Source: Lewinella sp. LCG006 (GTDB lineage Bacteria > Bacteroidota > Bacteroidia > Chitinophagales > Saprospiraceae). Taken from it: 64,000 nt of DNA. The translations under genes were made by a program, and so were the position numbers. Numbering within the stretch: position 1 is the first letter of the stretch; the number at the start of each line of letters is the position of its first letter. The notes under the pieces were generated by a model. It was not told the DNA's origin, did not search any database, and saw only the letters and a list, made by a program, of their open reading frames with translations. Location: the NCBI RefSeq assembly GCF_040784935.1, contig NZ_CP160680.1, forward strand, positions 1,107,501-1,171,500, read 5' to 3'. Below, one piece after another: positions 24,634 to 33,817 of this stretch.

Positions 24634-27097
24634 TGTTCTTCATTTTGGTGGAACTTTCTTTCGCAAAATCGATGACCAGATAGCTCCCTTTGAAATCCTG
24701 GTTTCTTGCCTCAATAATGGCTTTGCCCGACGGCTCCGGTGTGAGCTCAATGGCTGCCCGCCCGTTGGCCATTTGGATCACTTGGCTGCGAGTGGGTGTG
24801 CCATAATGGCGAAGTAAAGTCCCGGCACCATCGCAGGTGAAGTAAATTTCTTCCTCGTAATCAAGCACTCGCAGCCCATTTTTATCTTGTACTTCAGCTT
24901 CTACCAAAAAATTCCCGTTGGCGAGCATTTTAGCACTCAAGTGGATATTGTCGGCCGTTGCTGCTTGTTGGAAATCATAGGTAATCTTCAAGGTGTCTGC
25001 ATAGGTGCTTCCATCGGTGGCTTCACCGACGGCAATGAGGGTATTTTCGCCCGCTGTGAAATCCACCTCCCAGTTGAGCCCCCCAGCAGGAAGTTCGCCG
25101 AGTACGCGGTTTTTACGCCCTAATTTTTTACCATTGTGGATCAATTCTACGACTGCACAATTGCTGTAAACCGAGATATTCCGCGCTTTGCCTTCGGGGC
25201 CACGACGGTAAGTCCAGGTATGCGATTCGATGTAAACAAAGGGTGTTTTCGACCAATAACTTTTGTAGACGTAGTAAGCATCCTTGGGCTGGCCATCACG
25301 ATCTACCAAGCCTTTTTGGTTGAGGTAAGGAATGGCATTTTTAGGTCGCAATGGTGTCCCGAAATCTTTGAAAGCCCACTGGGCATTCCCGGCAAAATTG
25401 GGCTGGGTTTCGGTTACACTGAGGTAATAATCGAAGAGGTCTACGATGTAGTTTTCCGTCCAGTCGCCCTTTTTGGCCACGTTTTCGATATTGACCTGGT
25501 TGGCGACCTCGGCCCAATCATCATCACTCAGTGCGCCTTCACCCGTAATGGGGTTCTCTGTGTGACGCCCCACATGGCTGGAACCGCCGTACTCCATATG
25601 GAGAAACTGGGCGTATTCTTCTTGATTTTGGGTCAGGGTATTTTTGTAGTTGGTATATACCCCAGCGTACCATCCCGACCAAATAGAGGGCGAGAAAACA
25701 TCAACCAAATCAGCACCTGCGTAGTATTTGCGCAAGGCCGTCAATCGGTAAGGATCGGCCTCGTGAGCGAGCTTATTGAGTTTGGTGACGTAAGCATTGA
25801 GTCGCTGTTCATCATCACCGTTTTCGAAATCGGGTAACCAATAAATTTCATTCCCCAGAGCCCAAAAGCAAATGCTGGGGTGGTTGTAATGCTGGTGAAT
25901 TTGCTCCAGCAGCAAGCGTTCGGTATTGGCTTGCCATTCCTCTTCGCCCATGCCGCCGCGGCACCAGGGGAGTTCGTCCCAGACAATCAACCCAAGTTCA
26001 TTACAAGCCCTGTAGACTTCGGGGTCTTGGGGATAATGCCCGAGACGGATGAAGTTAGCGCCCATCTCTTTGATCTGAGCGATGTCTTTGCGGTGTTGCT
26101 CATTGGGCATTGCGGCCCCGTAGCCCGCGTGTTCTTCGTGGCGGTGCGTACCGCGTAAGAGAAGGCGTTCTCCATTCAAATAAAAAGCACCATGCTGTTC
26201 AAAGTGGTACCAACGATAGCCGATGGTCGCTGTTTTTTCATCGCAGACCTGGCCATTTTTCAGCAGTTGTACCTTCACTTGGTAAAGATGAGGATGATCG
26301 GGTGACCACAACTCAGGCGTTTTTATCGTTGGCATGACCAATGCTTGCTGTTGGTTGACAGCTGCGGCCGCAAAGTTTTTTTCAGCGACCACCGTTTGGT
26401 TTTCGCCACTGATAATGCTGGACTTCACCTCGTAGTCCTTTGTCAGTTCGATACCGGGAGGTAAGGTGATTGCCAGTGTGGTAGTTGCTTGCTCCCGACT
26501 CACTTCCGGTGTGCTAATGTAAACATCTTGCAACCTTACCTTGGGCACTATTTCCAACCAAAGATCTCGCGTAATTCCCCCATAGATGAAAAAATCAGCT
26601 TTCTGCGTGGGGATGATATTGGGATTATAACTATTGTCTACCCTTATGCTGATGGTGTTCTTCTGCCCCCGGCGCACCTGAGGCGTGATATTGATGCGGA
26701 ACCCGACGTAACCTCCTACATGGGTACCTGCCAACTCTCCGTTGACGTAAACCTGGGTACTGATATTGGATCCTTCAAAATAAAGCAGGTATTCCGCCTG
26801 CTCGTAATTGCTCAAGAATATTTCTTTTTGGTACCAACTGGCATCGCGTCGATAGCCGGGTTCCAGGTCGAGCGCATCCCACTGGTTCCAGGTGTGTGGT
26901 AAGTTGATCGTCTGCCAATCGGTCTTGCTTTTTAGCTGTGCAATATCCTGGGTATTGTCTGCCAGATAATGCCAGTCCTCATTGATGTTTTCCGTGATTC
27001 GCTCCTGCAGAGGTTGCAGAAAGGCACCAATATTACTGCTGGACAGGATATAGAAAAGGCCAACCAAGCCCAGAAAGAGGAGTAGCTTATTTTTCAT
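24620..27097 (-). CDS. glycoside hydrolase family 2 (beta-glucuronidase/beta-galactosidase-like)
   Basis: The 825-residue product has an N-terminal hydrophobic export segment (LLLFLGLVGLFYIL). The GH2 sugar-binding domain (INLPHTWNQWDAL...ASWYQKEIF) and the immunoglobulin-like domain precede the barrel, which carries RGTHRHEEHAGYGAAM, FIRLGHYPQDPEVYRACNELGLIVWDELPW, the acid/base E417 in FWALGNEI and the nucleophile E502 in LHMEYGG. C-terminal sandwich domains follow (DUF4982-like region). In a uronate locus an exo-beta-glucuronidase or a debranching beta-galactosidase are both reasonable. It overlaps GH88 by 11 bases. Confidence 0.88.
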   Translation of the reverse strand: MKNKLLLFLGLVGLFYILSSSNIGAFLQPLQERITENINEDWHYLADNTQDIAQLKSKTDWQTINLPHTWNQWDALDLEPGYRRDASWYQKEIFLSNYEQAEYLLYFEGSNISTQVYVNGELAGTHVGGYVGFRINITPQVRRGQKNTISIRVDNSYNPNIIPTQKADFFIYGGITRDLWLEIVPKVRLQDVYISTPEVSREQATTTLAITLPPGIELTKDYEVKSSIISGENQTVVAEKNFAAAAVNQQQALVMPTIKTPELWSPDHPHLYQVKVQLLKNGQVCDEKTATIGYRWYHFEQHGAFYLNGERLLLRGTHRHEEHAGYGAAMPNEQHRKDIAQIKEMGANFIRLGHYPQDPEVYRACNELGLIVWDELPWCRGGMGEEEWQANTERLLLEQIHQHYNHPSICFWALGNEIYWLPDFENGDDEQRLNAYVTKLNKLAHEADPYRLTALRKYYAGADLVDVFSPSIWSGWYAGVYTNYKNTLTQNQEEYAQFLHMEYGGSSHVGRHTENPITGEGALSDDDWAEVANQVNIENVAKKGDWTENYIVDLFDYYLSVTETQPNFAGNAQWAFKDFGTPLRPKNAIPYLNQKGLVDRDGQPKDAYYVYKSYWSKTPFVYIESHTWTYRRGPEGKARNISVYSNCAVVELIHNGKKLGRKNRVLGELPAGGLNWEVDFTAGENTLIAVGEATDGSTYADTLKITYDFQQAATADNIHLSAKMLANGNFLVEAEVQDKNGLRVLDYEEEIYFTCDGAGTLLRHYGTPTRSQVIQMANGRAAIELTPEPSGKAIIEARNQDFKGSYLVIDFAKESSTKMKNNETE

Positions 27098-28304
27098 TGT
27101 TCAATTGTTCTTTCGCCTGACCCTGGCTCCGGCGCAGTGCTTCCAGGTAATAGTATTCAGCGTAAATAATGGGAGCGTCCATCTCAAATTCTCCGGGGAT
27201 ACTGCCTACACTGTGTTGCAAAAAGAAAGGGGCCGTGTAGCACTGGTATTCCTCTTTTTCCAAACTGGCCAGGATGTGGTTGGCCCAATCGAGGTAGCGC
27301 GCTGCATTTTCCTGATCATAGGTACTCAGCTCAAAAAGTCCGGAAGCAGCTACCGCAGCCGCGGAAACATCTCTGGGCTCATCAGGAATGTTCGGCGCAT
27401 CAAAATCCCAATAAGGAATCAGGTCATCCGGCAAGCGAGGATGGGTAAAGATGAAGTTGGCGATCTTTTGTGCTTGCGCCAAAAATTCGGGTTGCTTGGT
27501 ATAACGGTAAGCTACGGTATAGCCGTAAAGCCCCCAGGCTTGGCCACGGCTCCAGGCCGATTCGTGGCGGTAGCCCTGGTGGGTATTTTTCTTCAGCACT
27601 TCCCCCGTAAGGGGATCATAAGAGACGACATGATAAGAGCTATTATCGTCTCGGAAATGGTTTTTGAGCGTCGTTTCAGCATGCTGGGTAGCAATGTTAT
27701 AAAAACTGGAATCCCCCGTCAGGCGGGTCGCTTCGTAGAGCATCTCCAGGTTCATCATGTTGTCAATAATAACCGGAAAAGGCCATAAGTCTTCGTGGTG
27801 ATCCCAGGAACGGAGTGCTCCAACGGTAGGATTATAGCGTGTACATAGCGTTTGGGCCGCCGTAAGGAAGATCTGCTTAAAACGCTCCTCGCCCGTGATG
27901 CGCCAGGCTTGGCCAAAGCTACAGTAGAGCTTAAAGCCCAAATCATGGGTAGTGCTGTCTAACTTTTCTTTTTCTACAAACGCTTGCCAGTTCAGGGCAG
28001 CTTCTTTGAGTTCATCCTGCCTCCCCACATCATACAATTGCCAGAGCACCCCCGGAAAGAACCCACTGGTCCAGCTCTTGGAAGCGGTACCTTGCATTTT
28101 ACCATGCTCCACAGTGCGTGGAATCTGGAGGGAATCCAGAGGCAGTTGAGGTAGGTAATCCTCCACCATCCGCTGTGCTAATGCTGATAGCCGTTCATGG
28201 GCAGGCATGGGTTCCGTATTCGACACGGCTGGCGGAGTCGCCGGAGACTGGCAAGCACCTAAAACCAACATGACGATAAGGGAAAGAAGTAGCGATTTTT
28301 TCAT
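27087..28304 (-). CDS. GH88 unsaturated glucuronyl hydrolase
   Basis: GH88 enzymes hydrate the vinyl ether of delta-4,5-unsaturated uronides left by lyases and so release 5-keto-4-deoxyuronate, the KduI substrate. The 405-residue lipoprotein (lipobox VLGAC, C18) has WTSGFFPGVLWQL, D121 in STTHDLGFKLYCSFG, D181 in VIIDNMMNLEML (the catalytic Asp of the family) and HESAWSRGQAWGLYGYTVAYR. It is the first gene of a block GH88-GH2-DUF4861-lyase-lyase joined by overlaps. Its presence argues for glucuronyl, not only mannuronyl/guluronyl, ends in the substrate. Confidence 0.93.
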   Translation of the reverse strand: MKKSLLLSLIVMLVLGACQSPATPPAVSNTEPMPAHERLSALAQRMVEDYLPQLPLDSLQIPRTVEHGKMQGTASKSWTSGFFPGVLWQLYDVGRQDELKEAALNWQAFVEKEKLDSTTHDLGFKLYCSFGQAWRITGEERFKQIFLTAAQTLCTRYNPTVGALRSWDHHEDLWPFPVIIDNMMNLEMLYEATRLTGDSSFYNIATQHAETTLKNHFRDDNSSYHVVSYDPLTGEVLKKNTHQGYRHESAWSRGQAWGLYGYTVAYRYTKQPEFLAQAQKIANFIFTHPRLPDDLIPYWDFDAPNIPDEPRDVSAAAVAASGLFELSTYDQENAARYLDWANHILASLEKEEYQCYTAPFFLQHSVGSIPGEFEMDAPIIYAEYYYLEALRRSQGQAKEQLNNEK

Positions 28305-28340
28305 AACTATTCAAGAGAAGTTAAAGCCAAGATCAAAAAA

Positions 28341-28487
28341 AGGTGCTCGTTCCTCGCGGGGGTGCTGCGCTGCGCTTGCGGGGGGTGTTCGCTGTCGCTC
28401 ACGGTGGTGCCGACTGCGTCGGCGGTAGCCGTCCCGAGGCTTCGGGACTAGCTTCAGCGAACACCCCCCCGCGAGGAACGAGCACCT
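28341..28487. repeat. 147-bp GC-rich element with perfect 22-bp terminal inverted repeats
   Basis: The left end 28341-28362 (AGGTGCTCGTTCCTCG...) is the exact reverse complement of 28466-28487. Inside are a second pair of arms (GGGGGGTGTTCGCT near 28380 with AGCGAACACCCCCC near 28456) and two small hairpins, GCCGACTGCGTCGGC and GTCCCGAGGCTTCGGGAC. The whole can fold as one cruciform. It occupies the gap between the beta-helix gene and GH88. No transposase is present, so it fits a MITE or REP-like element related to the one at 11088. Confidence 0.75.
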
Positions 28488-28499
28488 TCGATTAAAACA

Positions 28500-30086
28500 T
28501 TACTTGCTTACCACCACTCTGATAAACATCTTACCTTCTTCCGTTTGCAGGTTAGCAAAGTACATTCCACTAGGAACCTGGCTGAGGTTATTCCAGTTGA
28601 AAGTGTGCTTGCCCGCAGAGAGACGGCCATTGAACAAGTTGCTGACCACTTTACCATTCATATCAAAAACGGTCAGGTTGGTCTCTCCGGCTTGGCTCAG
28701 GGTGAAAGTCAGATTAGTGAAATCACCTGCGGGGTTGGGCGCAGAACGCAAGGCCAAAGAAGGGTTGTAGACGGTATTGGTAGAATTTACGGGGTAGTCG
28801 CACAAGAAACGAACCCCTAGTGCACCTCCATCGCTGGCGGCCGTAGCCGAAGCTGCGTTGGGATCGTAGCAAGGGTCAACCTGGCTAAAATCAAACAGGT
28901 AGCCATTGTCGAAAGGTGTACCAGCAAAGCTGATGTCCTCTACCATGATATCCGTGATACCTACTGAATCTTTGTAAAGAATAGCCTCCCGAGAATAAGC
29001 AATCAGCGGTGCACGGTCAGGAACATTGTTCAATTCCAATACTTCCGAGAAATACGCATCGGCAGGAGTAGCCAAAGCCGCTTCGAATTCAGGGCTCAGG
29101 ATCATCGGCTGGGCAACAGAATCAAAAGTGGCGTAGTAATTCAGTACATCATCCGTCCAGAAAACATTGTTGTTACTCATTTCCACAGAAGCACCTTCTA
29201 CCAGCGTGTCAATGGTGAACAAATAGTTCGTTTCATTAGCGTAGGTGATCTGCTCATTGGCCAAAAATGGGGCCGTACCCATTATAGAAGGGTTCATGAA
29301 AATATTGTCCTTGATCACCGACTCGCGGGTGTTCTTCAATTGAATCAGGCCATGACGGCCAACGTGATTGAACAGCGTATTGTTGGTGTACTCAAAGTAG
29401 TTGAGTCCTTGCTGGCGGAAGCCGATAAAGACGCGATCCAAAATATTGTACATCACACAATTGCTAATGACCACCGAATCGGCGAAGTTATCACGGGTAT
29501 CTACAATACGGCCGTTGCCCTGGAAACGCTCGTAATCACCAAAATTGCGAATCTCACAGTTGGTAATGATCGTCGTAGAGTTTTCTCCTTCAATGCGGAT
29601 CGTACCTTGACGGCTTTTTTCGATCGTACAGTTGTTGAAAACAAAGCGCTTGTCGTCTCCTTCCGGACGGAAAGGAGCTGTTTCGTACTGAGCGGCCTCG
29701 GGGCCTTCTTCTCCCATAATGATATAAATACCATCCCAGGTGAAGCTACCAAAACCACGATACATTGGATCCAATGCGGTACCTCCCGAAGCATTAGCTC
29801 TCGACACCACTGGCTTGCCCAATGTTTCGTCACCAAAAGCTACCAAATTCACATCGAAAGGCCATTCTGCCTGGCCAGTAAAGAAGTAAACGGCCCCGCG
29901 CTGTAGCAGGTAAGTATCATGTAATTGCTCGCCCGTAGCAGAAGTATCCGCATCAATAAAATCACTTAGATAAGTGAAAGGAAACATGGTCGTCCCGTTG
30001 ATATTGGGCGGTACCTCAATAGACTGCCCCCATAAAGAGGCGGAAAAAAGGAGCAATGCGAAAAATGGAATGTAGTGTTTTTTCAT
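28500..30086 (-). CDS. secreted right-handed beta-helix protein with T9SS tail
   Basis: The 528-residue product from the ATG at 30086 begins with a signal peptide (FALLLFSASLWGQ). Its middle (about 90-330) is a parallel beta-helix, with repeating FNNCTIEKSRQGTIRIEGENSTTIITNCEI and VVISNCVMYNILDRVFIGFR rungs, like DUF5123/pectate-lyase-type folds. The end is a T9SS type A tail (RSAPNPAGDFTNLTFTL...). It follows the TonB receptor by 34 bp and likely binds or cleaves the target glycan at the cell surface. I cannot assign a CAZy family; catalytic residues are not evident. Confidence 0.8.
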   Translation of the reverse strand: MKKHYIPFFALLLFSASLWGQSIEVPPNINGTTMFPFTYLSDFIDADTSATGEQLHDTYLLQRGAVYFFTGQAEWPFDVNLVAFGDETLGKPVVSRANASGGTALDPMYRGFGSFTWDGIYIIMGEEGPEAAQYETAPFRPEGDDKRFVFNNCTIEKSRQGTIRIEGENSTTIITNCEIRNFGDYERFQGNGRIVDTRDNFADSVVISNCVMYNILDRVFIGFRQQGLNYFEYTNNTLFNHVGRHGLIQLKNTRESVIKDNIFMNPSIMGTAPFLANEQITYANETNYLFTIDTLVEGASVEMSNNNVFWTDDVLNYYATFDSVAQPMILSPEFEAALATPADAYFSEVLELNNVPDRAPLIAYSREAILYKDSVGITDIMVEDISFAGTPFDNGYLFDFSQVDPCYDPNAASATAASDGGALGVRFLCDYPVNSTNTVYNPSLALRSAPNPAGDFTNLTFTLSQAGETNLTVFDMNGKVVSNLFNGRLSAGKHTFNWNNLSQVPSGMYFANLQTEEGKMFIRVVVSK

Positions 30087-30120
30087 CTTCAATTTTTTTG
30101 TTTAAACACGTTGATTATTA

Positions 30121-33033
30121 TTATCTAAAAATGTATTCTGCACCAACCGTTGCCGTCATCCCGTAGCGCTCTATGGAGGTCACGAAATTTTCTGAGCGAA
30201 AGAAGTTTATCCCTTGCTGATCAGAAAGGTTGTTGAGGTTGAGGAATACATTGAAATTCCGACTGAATTTTTGTTTAAAGGCCGCATCAAAGCGCCAGAA
30301 ACTCTGGTTGAAGCGGTCCTTGTCAGAAGAGGAGCTATACCCTGATAGTTTGGTGCCTTGATAGGACGTCGAAAACCGCATGGAAAATGACTTGTAATCA
30401 TAGCCCAAAGAGGCGTTCAGGATGTGTTTGGCCTGACCAATCAGCTCTACCTCCCGCTGGAAGGGGAATATTTCCACCGTCGTAAAAATGAAAGGAGGTA
30501 CGCCCGAAAAAGTCGTCTGCTCGTAAAACGAATTGATGGTCGTTTCCGAAAACAAACGGGTATAGTTGAAATTGAACACCAGCCCATCGAAAGGCTCGGG
30601 TAGGAAGTTCATATTCGACTGGATTTCCATTTCAAACCCCCATACATTCGACTGTGGAGAATTGGTGTAGGTCGTTAGTTCAGCACCACCAAAACCGGTA
30701 GGTGGATAGCCGTAAGCTACGGCCAGGGAATCGTTGTTCAAGCCCACAATAAAGGGGTAAAAAGCATCCGAAATATCTTTGTAAAAAACGCCGCCCGAAA
30801 GTAGTCCCCACTTACCGGAATAAGCTGTTATGAAGAAATCATAATTGGTAGACACCGACGCATTCAGCTGCGGATTACCCTCGGTGATGACCAGATCACT
30901 GGCACGATTGACCAAGGTTGCGGGTACTATATATTCATAATCGGGCCGCGCCAAAGTCGTAGAGTAAGAAGCCCGGAAATCCAACCATTCACGCGGCTTG
31001 AATTTCAGGTGGAAATGCGGCAGAAAAATGCCATAATCTCGATCTACGGTCTCGTCTCTCAGCGCACCACTCTCACCAAAGTCACCACTTAGGTCAGAGT
31101 AAATACCATTGTAGGTATTATCCGATTGTTCATAGCGGAAACCGGGGATAACCGTTAGCTTTTGCCCCAGCTTAAATTTCATCATTACATAACCAGCATA
31201 GACGTTTTCCGTAAGGTCATAGTTGTTGACGATGCCGTAGCGATTGAAGCGAAAATCATCTTGAAAGGTAGTTTTGAAATCACGTAAGCGTTGTTGCTCA
31301 AAAGAAGACAACATATTGATGGTCTGTCCATTCTGGCGGCGAAATTCTACATTCTCCTGATTGGTAAAATTGGCCATGCTGTAGTAGAAACCTCCGGTGG
31401 GATCAATTCCCGTGGCGCCCATCCCCGTAGCGGAGAAAGGAGCGAAATAGCTGTTTGGTCGCAAATAATAATTCTTCTCAAAGAACTCCTCGTAGGTACG
31501 TTCCTTGGTACTGGAAATAACCTTACCTCCAAACTTAAGGGTAGCACTGAGGTTGTCTCTGATTTTCAATGGCACTTCAAAATTCAAGAAGGCGGATAAA
31601 ATATCTTCGCTGTTGCCACTGGTGATGTCACGCGATCCTTGCAGATAATCTTTGGTACCATCGCTCTTGATGTAATCAAAAAATTGGGCGGGTGTATCCC
31701 GGCGGTCGTACACCTCCTGCTCAAAGGGGCTGGATTGGTCACGAAATTCCAGTTCGAAATCGTAAGGCGTCTTTCCTATCACTTTAGACAGGGCCGCTCC
31801 CCATTCGATGTTGAGCACATTGAGGCGGTGCCGGGTAGAAATGGAGCCGGAGTATAGATCAATCGAGCTTTCGGTGATCCGGGGGCGGTAGACAATGGTA
31901 TTGTTTTGCACATCGTAGCGCTCCGATTTGTTGTATTGGTCGCGCGAAGTACGGGAGTAGATGCCTAGGATAGACACGTCCGTTTTACCGCCTACTTCAA
32001 AGTCTAGTCCAAGGCTGGCATTATAGCGTTTGCGGCTTTCCTCCCGTTTTTGAAACTGTAGGTAGTTGCCTTCTTGCTTGAAGATGTCCAGCAGGGTATC
32101 CAAGACCACCGACATATCGTCGCCCCAGCCTTGGCCAATAATCTCGCCGCCGCGATTGAAGCGTTCTGCGTTGGCTGTAGCAATGATCCCCAGGCGATCG
32201 TTGAAAACCCGTCGGGTGAACGCAACCGTCGTTTTGTAATCGCTGTAAGTACCTCCCAGGTCATTGTAGCCGCCTAGGCCTTTGATGGAGAGTTTGGGTT
32301 CTTTGGGGGCCTTTAGAATATTGAGATTGATGGAACCACCCAACGCGTCGCCGTCCATATCGGGGGTCGGTGATTTAAACAGTTCGATGCCCGAGAGAAG
32401 CTCTGGCGAAATGAGCGACAAATCCACCGAACGGTCGGTGCCCGATGTAGAAGGCAAGCGAACGCCATTGATCGAGATCGCCGTAAATTTAGGGTCTAAG
32501 CCCCGCACTACGACCTTGGAGCCTTCACCACCGCTACGGTTGATGGCCACCCCTGGTAGACGCGAGATGGCCTCGGCCGCGTTGACATCTGGTAATTCTT
32601 TGATTTTTTCCGCAGAAACGAAGTTCGCAATTGCATCGGAATTTAGCTGTTGGTTAATCGCTTTGGCTTGCCCGAGTGCTTGGGCGGTTACGATAACCAC
32701 CTCGCCTGAATACACTGCTGGTGCGAGGACAACTTCCAATTTAACGGTTTCACCATCCGCTATCGTTACTTCAATTTCCTGTGGTTCAAAGCCCGTAAAA
32801 GAAACAACAATCGTTTGTAAACCAACCGGAAGGTTGCTCAGCACAAAGGTGCCATCTACTTCGCTGATGGTACCCGTTGACAGGTCTGTCTTCAAGTAAA
32901 TATTAGAGCCAGGCAAAGTAGAACTGCCATCGCTATCGTAAACTGTTCCTGTCACCGAACCACTTTGTGCCAGCATGCTAGCAGTGGCCGCAAAAAAACC
33001 AAGAACCATTAATATGATTGATTTAGTAGACAT
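30121..33033 (-). CDS. TonB-dependent outer-membrane receptor with carboxypeptidase-regulatory-like N-terminal domain
   Basis: About 970 residues from the ATG at 33033. A signal peptide (to MLAQ) is followed by a CarboxypepD_reg-like domain (GSVTGTVYDSDGSSTLPGSNIYL), a plug (IKELPDVNAAEAISRLPGVAI, VVVRGLDPKFTAISINGVRL) and a 22-strand barrel ending in VGAEYIF-R. It imports oligosaccharide using TonB energy. Unlike SusC systems no SusD lipoprotein is encoded beside it, which fits the stand-alone receptor class. It is first in transcription order of the uronate locus. A TAGATTTG -7 box lies upstream. Confidence 0.92.
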   Translation of the reverse strand: MSTKSIILMVLGFFAATASMLAQSGSVTGTVYDSDGSSTLPGSNIYLKTDLSTGTISEVDGTFVLSNLPVGLQTIVVSFTGFEPQEIEVTIADGETVKLEVVLAPAVYSGEVVIVTAQALGQAKAINQQLNSDAIANFVSAEKIKELPDVNAAEAISRLPGVAINRSGGEGSKVVVRGLDPKFTAISINGVRLPSTSGTDRSVDLSLISPELLSGIELFKSPTPDMDGDALGGSINLNILKAPKEPKLSIKGLGGYNDLGGTYSDYKTTVAFTRRVFNDRLGIIATANAERFNRGGEIIGQGWGDDMSVVLDTLLDIFKQEGNYLQFQKREESRKRYNASLGLDFEVGGKTDVSILGIYSRTSRDQYNKSERYDVQNNTIVYRPRITESSIDLYSGSISTRHRLNVLNIEWGAALSKVIGKTPYDFELEFRDQSSPFEQEVYDRRDTPAQFFDYIKSDGTKDYLQGSRDITSGNSEDILSAFLNFEVPLKIRDNLSATLKFGGKVISSTKERTYEEFFEKNYYLRPNSYFAPFSATGMGATGIDPTGGFYYSMANFTNQENVEFRRQNGQTINMLSSFEQQRLRDFKTTFQDDFRFNRYGIVNNYDLTENVYAGYVMMKFKLGQKLTVIPGFRYEQSDNTYNGIYSDLSGDFGESGALRDETVDRDYGIFLPHFHLKFKPREWLDFRASYSTTLARPDYEYIVPATLVNRASDLVITEGNPQLNASVSTNYDFFITAYSGKWGLLSGGVFYKDISDAFYPFIVGLNNDSLAVAYGYPPTGFGGAELTTYTNSPQSNVWGFEMEIQSNMNFLPEPFDGLVFNFNYTRLFSETTINSFYEQTTFSGVPPFIFTTVEIFPFQREVELIGQAKHILNASLGYDYKSFSMRFSTSYQGTKLSGYSSSSDKDRFNQSFWRFDAAFKQKFSRNFNVFLNLNNLSDQQGINFFRSENFVTSIERYGMTATVGAEYIFR

Positions 33034-33104
33034 TGTTTTTATAAAATTTTGCAAAAGCAATCGGTGGTTTAATTTTATTTCAATCTGACTCCTCCTGACC
33101 GAAG

Positions 33105-33112
33105 CAAATCTA
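33105..33112 (-). promoter_or_regulatory. candidate -7 box for the TonB receptor / uronate locus
   Basis: On the minus strand TAGATTTG matches TAnnTTTG exactly, 71 bp before the receptor start codon. A clear TTG -33 element is not seen at the usual spacing, so an activator may be needed. The 5' untranslated stretch is AT-rich. The rest of 33034-33290 shows G-rich runs on the plus strand but no gene. Confidence 0.4.
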
Positions 33113-33296
33113 GGCAGAGCGGCAGGGAAAAAAATCTATAAATAGGGGTAAAATCGTCTAATTAGCCCGTTTTGGAAGGAAAATTTACGGGGAAGAGGGG
33201 TGGGATGACGGTTTTTGTCAGTTGGGGGGGCGTTGTGGCTCTGCTTAGTGGGAGGGATCGCTATTAATGGTTGGTTGTTTTTAGCGGTGCGGTTTT

Positions 33297-33661
33297 TTCC
33301 CACCTCCGTCACTGCGTGACACCTCTGCCCGAGCGGAGGATAGGGTTTGCCGCTGGGTCAGTCTATGTCCTCTGCTCGGTAGGGGTGGCCGCAGGCCGGG
33401 GGTGTCAGTTGTTGCTACTAGGGAAACTGTTTCGTTTTGGCGAGTTTTTTCCCACCTCCGTCACTGTGTGACACCTCCGCCCGAGCGGAGGATAGGGTTT
33501 GCCGCTGGGTCAGTCTCTGTCCCCTGCTCAGCGGGGGTGGCCGCAGGCCGGGGGTGTCAGTTGTTGCTACTAGGGAAACTGTTTCGTTTAGGCGAGTATT
33601 TTGACCACCTCCGTCACTGCGTGACACCTCTGCCCGGGCGGAGGATAGGGTTTGCCGCTGG
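33297..33661 (-). repeat. 152-bp palindromic tandem repeat, array A (about 2.4 units)
   Basis: The same unit as in arrays B-D but on the opposite strand. The anchor word CTGTTTCG recurs at 33427 and 33579, a period of 152. Each unit has GTCACTGCGTGAC-type and CCTCCGCCCGGGCGGAGG-type palindromes, GGCCGCAGGCC, and CCCCTGCTCAGCGGGG. It lies in the 784-bp gap between the divergent receptor (minus) and a DUF6134-like gene (plus). Long open frames across it are by-products of a period close to 153. Confidence 0.9.
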
Positions 33662-33817
33662 GGATGGATTAGGTTTTGAGGGCATTGCGAACCACGCCAA
33701 CACAGAAACGGGGCTCAATGAGATGGTGTCCTTCTTAATTTATATCGTTTAAATACCACTACCAATGCGTTTAAGGTTTTATCTTTAGTTTATTCCATTG
33801 AATTAGTCTCCCTTCAT

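Noticed and set aside
8647-28304. Classical alginate utilisation locus
   Set aside because: No PL6, PL7, PL17, KdgF or DEH-reductase genes; the PF05426 hits alone do not prove alginate because the family also includes glucuronan-active lyases.
28341-28487. Insertion sequence
   Set aside because: Only 147 bp and without a transposase, so at most a non-autonomous element.
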